Below, one piece after another: positions 8,024 through 16,115 of a DNA stretch of 41,760 nt. Source of the DNA: Beijerinckiaceae bacterium (GTDB taxonomy: Bacteria > Pseudomonadota > Alphaproteobacteria > Rhizobiales > Beijerinckiaceae). The notes under the pieces were generated by a model. The model saw only the letters and a list, made by a program, of their open reading frames with translations. It was not told the DNA's origin and searched no databases. The translations under genes and the position numbers were made by a program. Location: contig CANGTC010000015.1 of NCBI GenBank assembly GCA_947456505.1, positions 1-41,760 of the forward strand, read 5' to 3'. Position 1 is the stretch's first letter. Every line of letters begins with the position of its first letter.

Positions 8024-9271
8024 CTAAACGAGATTCCGAAAACCCCATTTTTTCCCTTGGGCCAAATTCAGCAACTCTCGCGAGCATTCCGCAAGAACGG
8101 GAGGAGAAGCAGTGCCATGCTGAGCGCCAGTTTGCATGTCTCTAAAACAACGTTGCAGCGCCCCGTTGCGCGTTGCCCGACCGCCTGCAAATCTGAATGC
8201 AAATTGCGCTATTTCAGCCGAGGTGCTCGTTGCATGATTTACAACAAGGCGCATAAGCGTTCCCTGTCTAATTGATAGATCATCTCCTTTCTCAAGACTT
8301 TTCTGAATGTCGTGCCAAACGTCAAACGCCAGCGCACGGACAGAACGAAGCTTCGCCTCAGCATCGCCATAATGAAGCAAAAAATTCTCCATTGATGGTC
8401 CAGCCATATAAGTTGGCGGTTTATCTGCCTTGTTTACTGCCGAAAGTTCCTCCAGAATTCGGCGGCCCACCCCAAGAGCGAAGGCTGTATGTCCAATCGC
8501 ACTTAATCCAGGAACTGACAAACGATAAAGATCACCACCTTGATTGGGAACATTTGCCGTCAATTTATGTGTGTAATCCCTATGAACGAAGGTTTTTGTT
8601 ATGGTGTAATCGACACTTCCGGTAGCTCTCAACCCCAGCGTATCCCAATTCGCAAGTAACGTCGCGTCACGAATTGGAACTATAAAGATCATGGAATCCG
8701 GAGCTGAGGTTTCGGGATTTATTGTTGGCTTCCCGTCATGATATACAAGTCCGCCAGTGTGCAGATAATCTGCATGCCGCACGCCGCTGCCATAGGTCCA
8801 ATGCCCACTCAGATCATATCCGTCACCATTGGGAACCGCCTGACCATTGGGGGCTCCCTGTCCGCCAATGATAGCTGCACGGCCAGAGAAAATCTCTCTG
8901 GCGGCTGAAGGCGACAAGTAGGCGGCTGCTGTAGCGCTGCAAAGCTGGCTCGCCATAGCCACCCAACCCGTCGAGGCATCAGCATGGCAGATCAGCTCCA
9001 GCGCCTCCAGCGCGTCTATCGGGAAGGTTTCATCTCCCCCGAAGCATCGCGGAAGCCAGAGGTGGAAAATCCGCGCGCTTCTTAGGGCTTCGATTGTCTT
9101 TTGCGTCAGAGCGCCTTCCGCTTCACCCGCCTCTGCTTCTTCAGCCAATATGGGCGCAATCTCTTTCACCCGATCAACCGGTGATGTTAATTTTTGTTGT
9201 CCTGAAAAGACCGCTGACGATTGAACTCTGGTCGAAAGACACCGGATTGCTGACGCCTCGCCCATTGTCAT
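8024..9271 (-). CDS. Acyl-CoA dehydrogenase-fold flavin monooxygenase (HsaA/HpaB-like group D)
   Basis: The product is 415 residues. It has the acyl-CoA dehydrogenase N-terminal helical domain (residues ~30-130; PILAEEAEAGEAEG), a middle beta domain (GGQGAPNGQAVPNGDGYDLSGHWTYGSG, here split across ~155-185, and WDTLGLRATGSVDYTI near 230) and a C-terminal domain of the 'acyl-CoA dehydrogenase, type 2' form. Members with this arrangement are often two-component hydroxylases or desulfurases (HsaA, HpaB-like, DszC) using reduced flavin from a separate reductase, not true dehydrogenases. No reductase gene is adjacent. GGGGAGGGG precedes two in-frame ATGs at 9271 and 9265; spacing favours 9265 slightly. 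It is divergent from the Bug gene at 9506 across a palindrome at 9300-9312. Substrate unknown. Confidence 0.8.
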   Translation of the reverse strand: MTMGEASAIRCLSTRVQSSAVFSGQQKLTSPVDRVKEIAPILAEEAEAGEAEGALTQKTIEALRSARIFHLWLPRCFGGDETFPIDALEALELICHADASTGWVAMASQLCSATAAAYLSPSAAREIFSGRAAIIGGQGAPNGQAVPNGDGYDLSGHWTYGSGVRHADYLHTGGLVYHDGKPTINPETSAPDSMIFIVPIRDATLLANWDTLGLRATGSVDYTITKTFVHRDYTHKLTANVPNQGGDLYRLSVPGLSAIGHTAFALGVGRRILEELSAVNKADKPPTYMAGPSMENFLLHYGDAEAKLRSVRALAFDVWHDIQKSLEKGDDLSIRQGTLMRLVVNHATSTSAEIAQFAFRFAGGRATRNGALQRCFRDMQTGAQHGTASPPVLAECSRELLNLAQGKKWGFRNLV

Positions 9272-9505
9272 CCCCTCCCCTTGTTTGCTTGTGCTTCGCC
9301 TGTCTGAGACAGATCAGGTCTCGTCAACTTTCTCAAGTCGGGGCTCGCATCCCGCCCGACGGAACTGCCAGGCGGGACAGAACGCCTCCACCGGCTTGCA
9401 TATGGGCACCAAATTATTCACAGGTAAGGCCACATCGCCAAATGAGAGCTGCTGCGCCGCTCGGGGCGCGAGCTCATGGGATCGCATGGATCATGGGAGG
9501 ACAAA
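9272..9505. promoter_or_regulatory. Divergent promoter region with operator-like palindromes
   Basis: CTGTCT-G-AGACAG at 9300-9312 is a perfect 6+1+6 palindrome 29 bases before the minus-strand start, and GAGAC(9306-9310)/GTCTC(9317-9321) overlaps it as a second inverted repeat. TCCCGCC (9350-9356) pairs with GGCGGGA (9371-9377). No regulator gene is adjacent, so the reader is unknown. The region must serve both the monooxygenase and the Bug-NicC-like pair. Confidence 0.5.
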
Positions 9506-10501
9506 ATGGCTGGAAACCCGCCCAAAAGCTGGATCACATGGCCCAAGGCGCTGGTGCTGCTGGCAGCCCTGGGCACCATAGCGCTCATGGGTCCGGGCTT
9601 GGCGACCGCCCAGACCTATCCGGACCGTCCCATCCGGATCATTTCACCCTACACGGCAGGCGGGCTGGGCGACACGCTGCCGCGTATTGTGGCGGCCGAG
9701 CTCAGCGAGCGGCTTGGGACGCGGGTGATCGTGGAGAACATGCCGGGGGCCAGCCAGGCGATCGGTGTGCAGGCAGCGGCCCGAGCCAAGCCCGATGGCT
9801 ACACGCTCCTCTTCGCCAGTTCGACCAGCATGGGAATCAACGTCAGCGTCACCAGGACGCTTCCCTACGATCCGGTTCGCGACTTCGCCCCCATCGGCAT
9901 TGCATTTTCGACGCCGCTTTACCTGGTGGTGAACCCGAATGTTAAGGCGGGGACGGTTCAGCAATTGATAGAACTGGCGAAACGGGAGCCCGGGAAACTC
10001 AATTTCGCCTCGGGCGGCGACGCCACCTCCAATCATCTGGCGGGCGAGATGTTCAAGGCGCTCGCGGGCGTCGACATCGTGCATGTGCCATATAAAGGTA
10101 CGGGGCCGGCCTTGATGGACCTGATCGCGGGGCATGTCGACCTCATGTTCGCCGGGGAAGGCGCGGAACATGCGCGTCAGGGATCTTTGCGCGCACTGGC
10201 TGTATCCGATTCCGTGCGCTCCAAAAGCGCTCCAGAACTGCCAACAATGCAGGAGGCGGGCGTCAAGGACTATGAGATGGCGATCTGGTTTGGTTTCGTG
10301 GCGCCAATCGGGACACCGAAGCCGATCATCGACCTGCTCTCCAGCGAAATTCTGAAGGTGCTCGACAGTCCGGCGACGCGCCAGCGTGCTAATGGCGCTG
10401 AAGTCACCCCCAGCACGCCCGAGGAGATGCAGACGCGCATTCCCAAGGATATCGAAATGTGGCGCAAGCTGATCAGCGTCGCCAAGATCAAGTTGCAGTG
10501 A
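9506..10501 (+). CDS. Bug/TctC-family periplasmic binding protein
   Basis: The product is 331 residues from ATG 9506, which has GGGAGG five bases upstream; the frame is open further back to 9476 but that start lacks a site. The signal peptide runs to about residue 37 (LATAQ). YPDRPIRIISPYTAGGLGDT and VIVENMPGASQAIG are classic Bug ligand-loop sequences. IVHVPYKGTGPALMDLIAGHVDLMF, spanning roughly residues 187-212, is the signature of the second lobe. The NicC-like hydroxylase starts two bases after the stop, so these two are one operon and the ligand is plausibly an aromatic or N-heterocyclic acid. No permease is present nearby. Confidence 0.92.
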   Translation: MAGNPPKSWITWPKALVLLAALGTIALMGPGLATAQTYPDRPIRIISPYTAGGLGDTLPRIVAAELSERLGTRVIVENMPGASQAIGVQAAARAKPDGYTLLFASSTSMGINVSVTRTLPYDPVRDFAPIGIAFSTPLYLVVNPNVKAGTVQQLIELAKREPGKLNFASGGDATSNHLAGEMFKALAGVDIVHVPYKGTGPALMDLIAGHVDLMFAGEGAEHARQGSLRALAVSDSVRSKSAPELPTMQEAGVKDYEMAIWFGFVAPIGTPKPIIDLLSSEILKVLDSPATRQRANGAEVTPSTPEEMQTRIPKDIEMWRKLISVAKIKLQ

Positions 10502-10503
10502 GA

Positions 10504-11667
10504 ATGATGAACATGACAAAAAATGGTCTTTCCATCGCCATCGTCGGCGCGGGCATCGGCGGGCTGGCGGCAGCCTCCCTGCTGCTGAAGCGTGGCTTCA
10601 ATGTGATCGTCTACGAACAGGCGACCCGCTTCGCCCGGGTCGGCGCAGGCATCCAGCAAAGCCCTAACGTCATGAAGGTGCATCGTGGGTTAGGCATCGA
10701 GGGGCGGTTGCGCGAGATTGCCTTCACACCCACCAGCTCACTCAATCGGGACGCGCTTACGGGTGCGACGACCAATGAATATCCACTCGGCAAAGACGCC
10801 GAGGATCGCTATGGCGCCCCCTTCCTCGCGATGCATCGCGGGGATCTGCATGCAGCTTTGGCGGATCTCGTGCCCGCAGAACGCATTCATCTCGGCCGTA
10901 AACTCCAAAGCATCGATCAAGACGGCTCGCAGGTCACCCTCACTTTCGAAGACGGCGAGCGCGTTCAGGCGGATGTCGTAATTGGCGCGGATGGTGTGCA
11001 TTCGCTGATCCGCGACTATGTCGCCGGGCAGGAAACCCCCCGGTTCACAGGCAGCATCGCCTATCGCACGACATTTCCGACCTCCCGCCTTCAGGGCGTC
11101 GATATCGGCATGTCCAGAACCAAATGGTGGGGACCCGACAGGCATATCGTCATCTACCATACGACCGCCAAGCGGGATGAGGTCTATTTTGTCACCAGCA
11201 CGCCCGAGAAGGCTGACTGGATCACCCGGGAAAGCTGGTCGATCAAAGGGGATCTGAACGAACTGCAAGAGGCCTTCAAGCATTTTCATCCAGACGTCCG
11301 CGCCGTACTGGCTGCTGCGCCCGAGGTGCACAAATGGGGGATTTTCGAGCGTGATCCCTTGCCGCTATGGACGCGTGGACGGATCACGCTACTGGGGGAC
11401 TCCTGCCATCCCATGACCCCTTACATGGCCTCTGGCGCAGCCATGGCGCTTGAGGACGCCGTGGTTTTGGCACGGTGCCTTGAGGATGCGACAGTCTCCA
11501 CCATAGAAACCGCCTTGCAGACTTATGAGGCTAACCGCAAACCGCGCACCTCCGCAGTACAGGCGGGATCCAGCGCCAACACATGGATGCGAAACGCCAC
11601 AGATCCAAACTGGCTCTATGGCTACGACGCATGGACGGTCCCGATCGAGCCGCTTCCTGCGGCTTGA
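10504..11667 (+). CDS. FAD-dependent hydroxylase resembling 6-hydroxynicotinate 3-monooxygenase (NicC)
   Basis: The product is 387 residues, matching single-domain class A hydroxylases of the salicylate/6-hydroxynicotinate group. IAIVGAGIGGLAAASLLLKRG binds FAD, VVIGADGVHSLIRD is the DG motif and GDSCHPMTPYMASGAAMALE the second FAD contact. From memory of Pseudomonas NicC, similarity runs throughout: SPNVMKV, MHRGDLHAAL, KWWGPDRHIVIYHTTAKRDE and the ending DPNWLYGYDAW. NicC decarboxylates and hydroxylates 6-hydroxynicotinate to 2,5-dihydroxypyridine. Two positions differ: GAGIQ where I recall GAGIH (His47), and PYM where NicC has PHM, so substrate may differ. ATG codons at 10504, 10507 and 10513 compete; ribosome site is weak, fitting translational coupling to the Bug gene. 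Family firm, substrate uncertain. Confidence 0.85.
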   Translation: MMNMTKNGLSIAIVGAGIGGLAAASLLLKRGFNVIVYEQATRFARVGAGIQQSPNVMKVHRGLGIEGRLREIAFTPTSSLNRDALTGATTNEYPLGKDAEDRYGAPFLAMHRGDLHAALADLVPAERIHLGRKLQSIDQDGSQVTLTFEDGERVQADVVIGADGVHSLIRDYVAGQETPRFTGSIAYRTTFPTSRLQGVDIGMSRTKWWGPDRHIVIYHTTAKRDEVYFVTSTPEKADWITRESWSIKGDLNELQEAFKHFHPDVRAVLAAAPEVHKWGIFERDPLPLWTRGRITLLGDSCHPMTPYMASGAAMALEDAVVLARCLEDATVSTIETALQTYEANRKPRTSAVQAGSSANTWMRNATDPNWLYGYDAWTVPIEPLPAA

Positions 11668-11728
11668 TGACACGCAATCGGCTGCGGAGGCGAAGACGCA
11701 GCTGTCCAGCCCTCTCCGCTTCGTCGTG

Positions 11729-14059
11729 TTACTGAAGCGCGCGGGCCTTCTGGATCGCCTCCCAAATCTTCGAGGGGGTCGCGGGCATCATGATGTTGCG
11801 GATCCCCAGCGGCGCAAGGGCGTCGTTGATGGCATTCATCACAGCCGGCAGGGCCCCCACGGTTCCGCATTCGCCCGCTCCCTTGACACCAAGCGGGTTG
11901 GTCTTCGTGGGAATGGGGTTGCGATCAATCTCGATGCGCGGAAAAACCTCCGCATGAGGCATGGCGTAATCCATGAAAGAGCCCGATAGCATCTGACCGT
12001 CGCCGGGATCATAAACGATCTGTTCCATCATGGCCTGTCCGGCCGCCTGGGCGATGCCGCCGAGCACCTGGCCATCGACCAACATGGGATTGAGCTCCAC
12101 ACCCACGTCATGCACCGCCGTGTAGCGGTCAATGGTCACAACGCCGGTTTCGGGATCGATCTCCACCTCGCAGATATGGCTGGAATTGGGGATATTGCCG
12201 GTATCCGGCGACCAGGTTGCGGTTTCATAAAGACCGATCTCGATATCAGGCGGCAAGCGCGCCGGATTGAAAGCGATCTTCACCACTTCGGGGAAATCGA
12301 CGCCATGGTCAGTGCCCGAAACGCTGAAGCGGCCATTATCGAAGGTCACATCATTCACATTGGCCTCAAGCACATGGGCGGCGATGCGCTTGCCCTTGGC
12401 GATCACCTTCTCGACGGCTTTGTAGACCACGGTGCCGCCAATGGTTGCGGTTCGCGCGGCGCCGGTTCCGGTGCCCCATGACAACTTGTCCGTATCGCCC
12501 TCGATGACGCGGATCATCTCGGAATCAAGACCCAGTTTGTCGCTGACGATCTGGGTGTAGATGGTCTCGTGGCTCTGCCCGCCAGCGGTGGAGCCCACGA
12601 GGATCGTGAGGTGGCCGCCCGGATCAAAGCGCAGTTCGGCGGCTTCGGGAGAAGGACCGGCGGAGGGGTCGATGCTGCTCGACACGCCAACGCCGCGCAA
12701 CAGGCCGCGCTTGCGCGACGCCTCCTTGCGGGCCCCGACACCAGCGTAGTCCGCCTTGACCACGGCCTTTTCCAGCAACGCCGGGAAGTCGCCGCAGTCA
12801 TAGACCTCACCGACAACCGACTTGTAGGGCATGGCCGAGGCCGGGATCAGGTTACGGCGACGGATCTCCGCCTGATCCATGCCCAGTTCACGGGCGGCCA
12901 TGTCCACCAACCGCTCGATGACATAGGCGCTCGGCGCGCCGCCGGGAGCGCGATAATTCGATACTGGCAAGGTGTTGGTGAAGACGGCGGCGCCCTCGGC
13001 GAAAACTGCCGGGATCATATAGGGACCAGCGGTATCCTTGATGATATTGCCTGTCGAAAGGAAGCCAAGCATCGAAATGTAGGCGCCAATATTGTTGCGC
13101 GACGAGAAGCGCATACCCAGGAATTTGCCATCTTTATCGACAGCGAGCCCCGCATCGACCACCATGTCGCGTCCCTGATCGTCCGCGACGAGGGCTTCGC
13201 TGCGCTCGCAGGCCCATTTGACGGGCCGCCCGACCTTTTTCGACGCCCAGGCGATGACAGGCACCTCCGGATAGAGGCCGCCCTTCATACCGTAACTGCC
13301 GCCGACATCGCCCGCTATCAGCGAAATCCGCTGCTCGGGCACGTCAAACACATATTGCGCCAGCATGGAGCGCCACACATAGGGCCTCTGGTGGCATGCA
13401 TAGATGGTGAAATGCTCACGGCCCCGGTCGTAGGTGGCGCAAACGGCGCGCGGCTCCATGGTGTTTGCAGCCACGCGGCTGACCACGAAGCGGTCCTCGA
13501 CCACCACGTGGGCTGCTGCGAAGGCCTTGTCGGCCGCCTGCCCGTCGCCCTTGACCGCATAAACCGGCTCGTTATTCGGGCATTCGTCCCAGACCATCGG
13601 CGCGCCAGGCAGATTGGCGCTCGCCGTCTCCAGTTGGATGGGGAGCAGTTCGTAGTCGACCTCAATTGCCTCGGCGGCATCCTTGGCCTGAGCAATGCCT
13701 TCGGCCACAACCACAGCGATGGCTTGGCCGACGTGGCGCACCCGGTCACGGGTAAGGCCTGGACGCGGCGGCCGAAACATGGGCGAACCATCTCGCCGCT
13801 TGGCCGGATTGGCTCCGCGAACATCGCCCAGCCCCTCGGCCGCGTAGTCCTCGCCGGTGAGCACAGCAAGCACCCCGGGCATTTGGCGGGCGGTCGTCGC
13901 ATCGACGCGCAGCAACTTCGCATGGGCGTGGGGAGAGCGCAGGAACACGGCGTAGGTCTGCCGATCGAGAAAAATATCGTCGGTGAAGCGGCCCTGCCCC
14001 TGCAGAAGACGCGGGGCCTCCACCTGGAGAACCGGCTGACTGATGGAATAACGCGGCAT
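11729..14059 (-). CDS. Xanthine dehydrogenase-family molybdopterin-binding large subunit
   Basis: The product is 776 residues, the usual length of CoxL/XdhB-like large subunits. GRFTDDIFLDRQTYAVFLRS opens the first domain; GDVGGSYGMKGGLYPEVPV lies near residue 260, and NYRAPGGAPSAYVIER near 370. GGQSHETIYTQIVSDKLG sits near 495. GVKGAGECGTVGALPAVMNA near residue 740 contains the glutamate that acts as base at molybdenum. Such enzymes hydroxylate aldehydes, purines or N-heterocycles with water. They normally need a 2Fe-2S subunit and often an FAD subunit; neither is in the window. It converges with the NicC-like gene, and hydroxylation of a pyridine-type ring would fit that neighbour. Beware a long open frame on the opposite strand (12569-14209), which is an artefact of GC-rich codon use. 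Confidence 0.9.
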   Translation of the reverse strand: MPRYSISQPVLQVEAPRLLQGQGRFTDDIFLDRQTYAVFLRSPHAHAKLLRVDATTARQMPGVLAVLTGEDYAAEGLGDVRGANPAKRRDGSPMFRPPRPGLTRDRVRHVGQAIAVVVAEGIAQAKDAAEAIEVDYELLPIQLETASANLPGAPMVWDECPNNEPVYAVKGDGQAADKAFAAAHVVVEDRFVVSRVAANTMEPRAVCATYDRGREHFTIYACHQRPYVWRSMLAQYVFDVPEQRISLIAGDVGGSYGMKGGLYPEVPVIAWASKKVGRPVKWACERSEALVADDQGRDMVVDAGLAVDKDGKFLGMRFSSRNNIGAYISMLGFLSTGNIIKDTAGPYMIPAVFAEGAAVFTNTLPVSNYRAPGGAPSAYVIERLVDMAARELGMDQAEIRRRNLIPASAMPYKSVVGEVYDCGDFPALLEKAVVKADYAGVGARKEASRKRGLLRGVGVSSSIDPSAGPSPEAAELRFDPGGHLTILVGSTAGGQSHETIYTQIVSDKLGLDSEMIRVIEGDTDKLSWGTGTGAARTATIGGTVVYKAVEKVIAKGKRIAAHVLEANVNDVTFDNGRFSVSGTDHGVDFPEVVKIAFNPARLPPDIEIGLYETATWSPDTGNIPNSSHICEVEIDPETGVVTIDRYTAVHDVGVELNPMLVDGQVLGGIAQAAGQAMMEQIVYDPGDGQMLSGSFMDYAMPHAEVFPRIEIDRNPIPTKTNPLGVKGAGECGTVGALPAVMNAINDALAPLGIRNIMMPATPSKIWEAIQKARALQ

Positions 14060-14315
14060 CTGTTCTTCGCCCTTTTCAGAGATCTCTATCGGATTATGGG
14101 AAAAATGCTCCGGCTTAGCAATGTCGAAGCTTCTTCGGCGATACTTCCCTCAAGGGCCCAAACGATCTGGCCAAGGCCATTGCCAAACTCAAGGTTCGCC
14201 CCGGGATGACGCACATATCGACCCACTTTTTGGATCGACGCAGAGGTTTGCCCCGCTTATGGCTCGGTGATAGGTTTGATAACCAAGCAATATTGGCCTT
14301 TTATCGAGAGCCCCG
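14060..14315. other. Divergent intergenic region
   Basis: About 250 bases between divergent genes; promoters for both are expected here. No palindrome or hairpin stood out. Confidence 0.35.
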
Positions 14316-14954
14316 ATGCGCAATGCCTGTCGCCTTCTGCTGCTGACCACTGGTCTCGCCCTAGCAGCGCCCGCCTTGGCGCAGGAGGCGACCTTCGCCA
14401 TTCAGGGCTTCACTGTGGGCGAGCGTGTAAGTCAGGATGAGCTCGAGCGCCTCGAATGTATTCGAAGCCGATGGACCGGCGCCGAGCGAGAATGCCGCAA
14501 GACAAAGGAGTGGAAACAGGTTTCAGCCTCAACCTCTCTCTTCCTCGACAATCAGGACCGACTCAAACTGCTCACCCAAAAATTCGACAATATACCGATG
14601 AGCGAACGCTCAGCTGAGGAAGTCATTGCAGCCCACACGAAGCGTTTCAGACTCGAACCGCGCCGCGTCGTCAGACAAATCGGCGCCGATAAGGTGATCG
14701 TTGCGTCATGGGGCGATGTAGAACTTGCAGACATCGACATCCAGACACGGCTTGCGGCGATCCAGGGTCGGCATTCGGATGAGCTTTTATTGGTGGATCT
14801 CATCAACAATATAGAAAAATCTGCGCTCGACGTTCTCCCCATCTATCAAGTCAAAGGGGGGAATGGCGCCGTCTGGACCTTTTATATCCGTTCCGGAGGT
14901 TCAGGCTGGGCCATGGCCAGAATAATCAGTCGTGGTGAGAGCGGGGCGCACTAA
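14316..14954 (+). CDS. Exported hypothetical protein
   Basis: The product is 212 residues with a clear signal peptide (MRNACRLLLLTTGLALAAPA, cleavage near ALA-QE at residue 23). The mature part has two cysteines close together (LECIRSRWTGAERECRKTKE, near residues 48 and 59) that could form a disulfide in the periplasm. There is no transmembrane helix beyond the signal, no catalytic motif and no lipobox. GAGAG five bases before ATG 14316 supports the start. It is divergent from the molybdenum hydroxylase and isolated from other genes. I do not recognise a family. Confidence 0.75.
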   Translation: MRNACRLLLLTTGLALAAPALAQEATFAIQGFTVGERVSQDELERLECIRSRWTGAERECRKTKEWKQVSASTSLFLDNQDRLKLLTQKFDNIPMSERSAEEVIAAHTKRFRLEPRRVVRQIGADKVIVASWGDVELADIDIQTRLAAIQGRHSDELLLVDLINNIEKSALDVLPIYQVKGGNGAVWTFYIRSGGSGWAMARIISRGESGAH

Positions 14955-15153
14955 AGCAGTCCCTGCGCGTCTCATCAGCCCGACACAATCCTCAAAGTAC
15001 ATAATCATTGCAAAAGAGCGCACCCTTCATTGGGGTAATGCGAATCATGATCCGTCCAGATCCAATAAAAAGACCGTAGCGGAACGGCGCCGATCTTGCT
15101 CAATCACAGCGCGACCAAAACAACATGGATACAATGCGAAAGCGGCTAAGATC

Positions 15154-15333
15154 ATGAGCCAGATCTCCCCTCAGGATGGAAAACCATCGACAAATCAATC
15201 GACTACAACACCCTCCCGGCTGGATCCGGCCCAGTTTGAGGCATATGCGAAAGCTATGAAACAAGCAGTCGCCGAAGGACTCGCACGCCGCGCTCTGATG
15301 GCGCAGCAACCGCCGACAAAAGCAAGGCACTAG
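15154..15333 (+). CDS. Possible small hypothetical protein (59 residues)
   Basis: ATG at 15154 opens 59 codons. The first half is polar and disordered-looking, the second (DPAQFEAYAKAMKQAVAEGL) is a good amphipathic helix, more protein-like than chance. The ribosome site is poor and the frame is open upstream to 14932, overlapping the previous gene. No family recognised. It may be a real small protein or noise. Confidence 0.35.
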   Translation: MSQISPQDGKPSTNQSTTTPSRLDPAQFEAYAKAMKQAVAEGLARRALMAQQPPTKARH

Positions 15334-16115
15334 ACGAGTAGCGCGATAACACCCGGACCTTCCCCGAGTTGTGGCGGCAACTGTGCAACTCTTCTGCTAA
15401 ATGGGCGCGTCACCATCCTCGCCCTCTCCGCGGCTACCTTGGGCGATCTTCCGTAACGAAAAAGTGCTTTCTAGATCTAGGGCCTACAAGCGCCAGAACA
15501 GCAATCGTAAATGCAATGTGCGGACCGGTGCTGTCAGCTTGCACAGCACGATTGCAGATAGCCATTCAGGGCGCGCAGGGATCCATATTGAAAAGAAATT
15601 TTGCAACGTACAAAACTACGGGACGCCCTTTGTTGAACGCCGGTGCAGCCAAAAATTAGGCAATGGTCAGAACTCCAATCGCCAAAGAGAGCTCCCCCCA
15701 TCAAACACATAATGATCATGCCTGAAGCGGTATATGTTTTAAGTTCGCAGAAGCCCTGAACAGCCATTATTTCTTTCAGGGGAGCCCCAAAGTCACACGA
15801 CCACAGCCTGGTATAAGCGCACTCCGCGAAGGCTTAGCCGATGATAGAGATCACCGAGCCTTCATGGCGCTAGGCTAAGCAACCTTTCAAAGGCGATAAA
15901 GCCAAATTATTCTTGCGGTACTACAATGAATTAAATTGGCAGTGGCAGGTGCTCACGCCCGCCACCATGTAAGGGGCGAGCCTTTACACTCTGAGGCGCC
16001 TCCAATGGTAGCGAGTTGGCCAAACCTCAAGAGTTGCTGAAGCTGCAGAGCAAGAACCGGCGCCTACGCAAGATTGACCGGGGCGCAACAGACAGACGGG
16101 GCTCTTTTGTGCAGC
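15334..16115. other. Gene-poor stretch with possible transposase remnants
   Basis: No intact gene is supportable in these ~780 bases. In plus-strand fragments, codons at about 15890-15972 read FLRYYNELNWQWQVLTPATM then stop, recalling the 'YYN...LTPA' end of IS3/IS481 integrase cores. About 15998-16075 reads ELAKPQELLKLQSKNRRLRK, recalling the leucine-zipper end of IS3 OrfA. The fragments are in the wrong order for one element and short, so this is a weak indication of old insertion-sequence debris. Confidence 0.25.

Noticed and set aside
9644-10519. 291-codon minus-strand frame
   Set aside because: Opposite strand of the Bug gene; composition is that of a shadow frame.
12569-14209. 546-codon open frame on the plus strand
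   Set aside because: It lies opposite the clearly homologous molybdenum hydroxylase gene; its sequence is rich in His/Arg/Gly with no domain, as expected for a GC-rich antisense frame.
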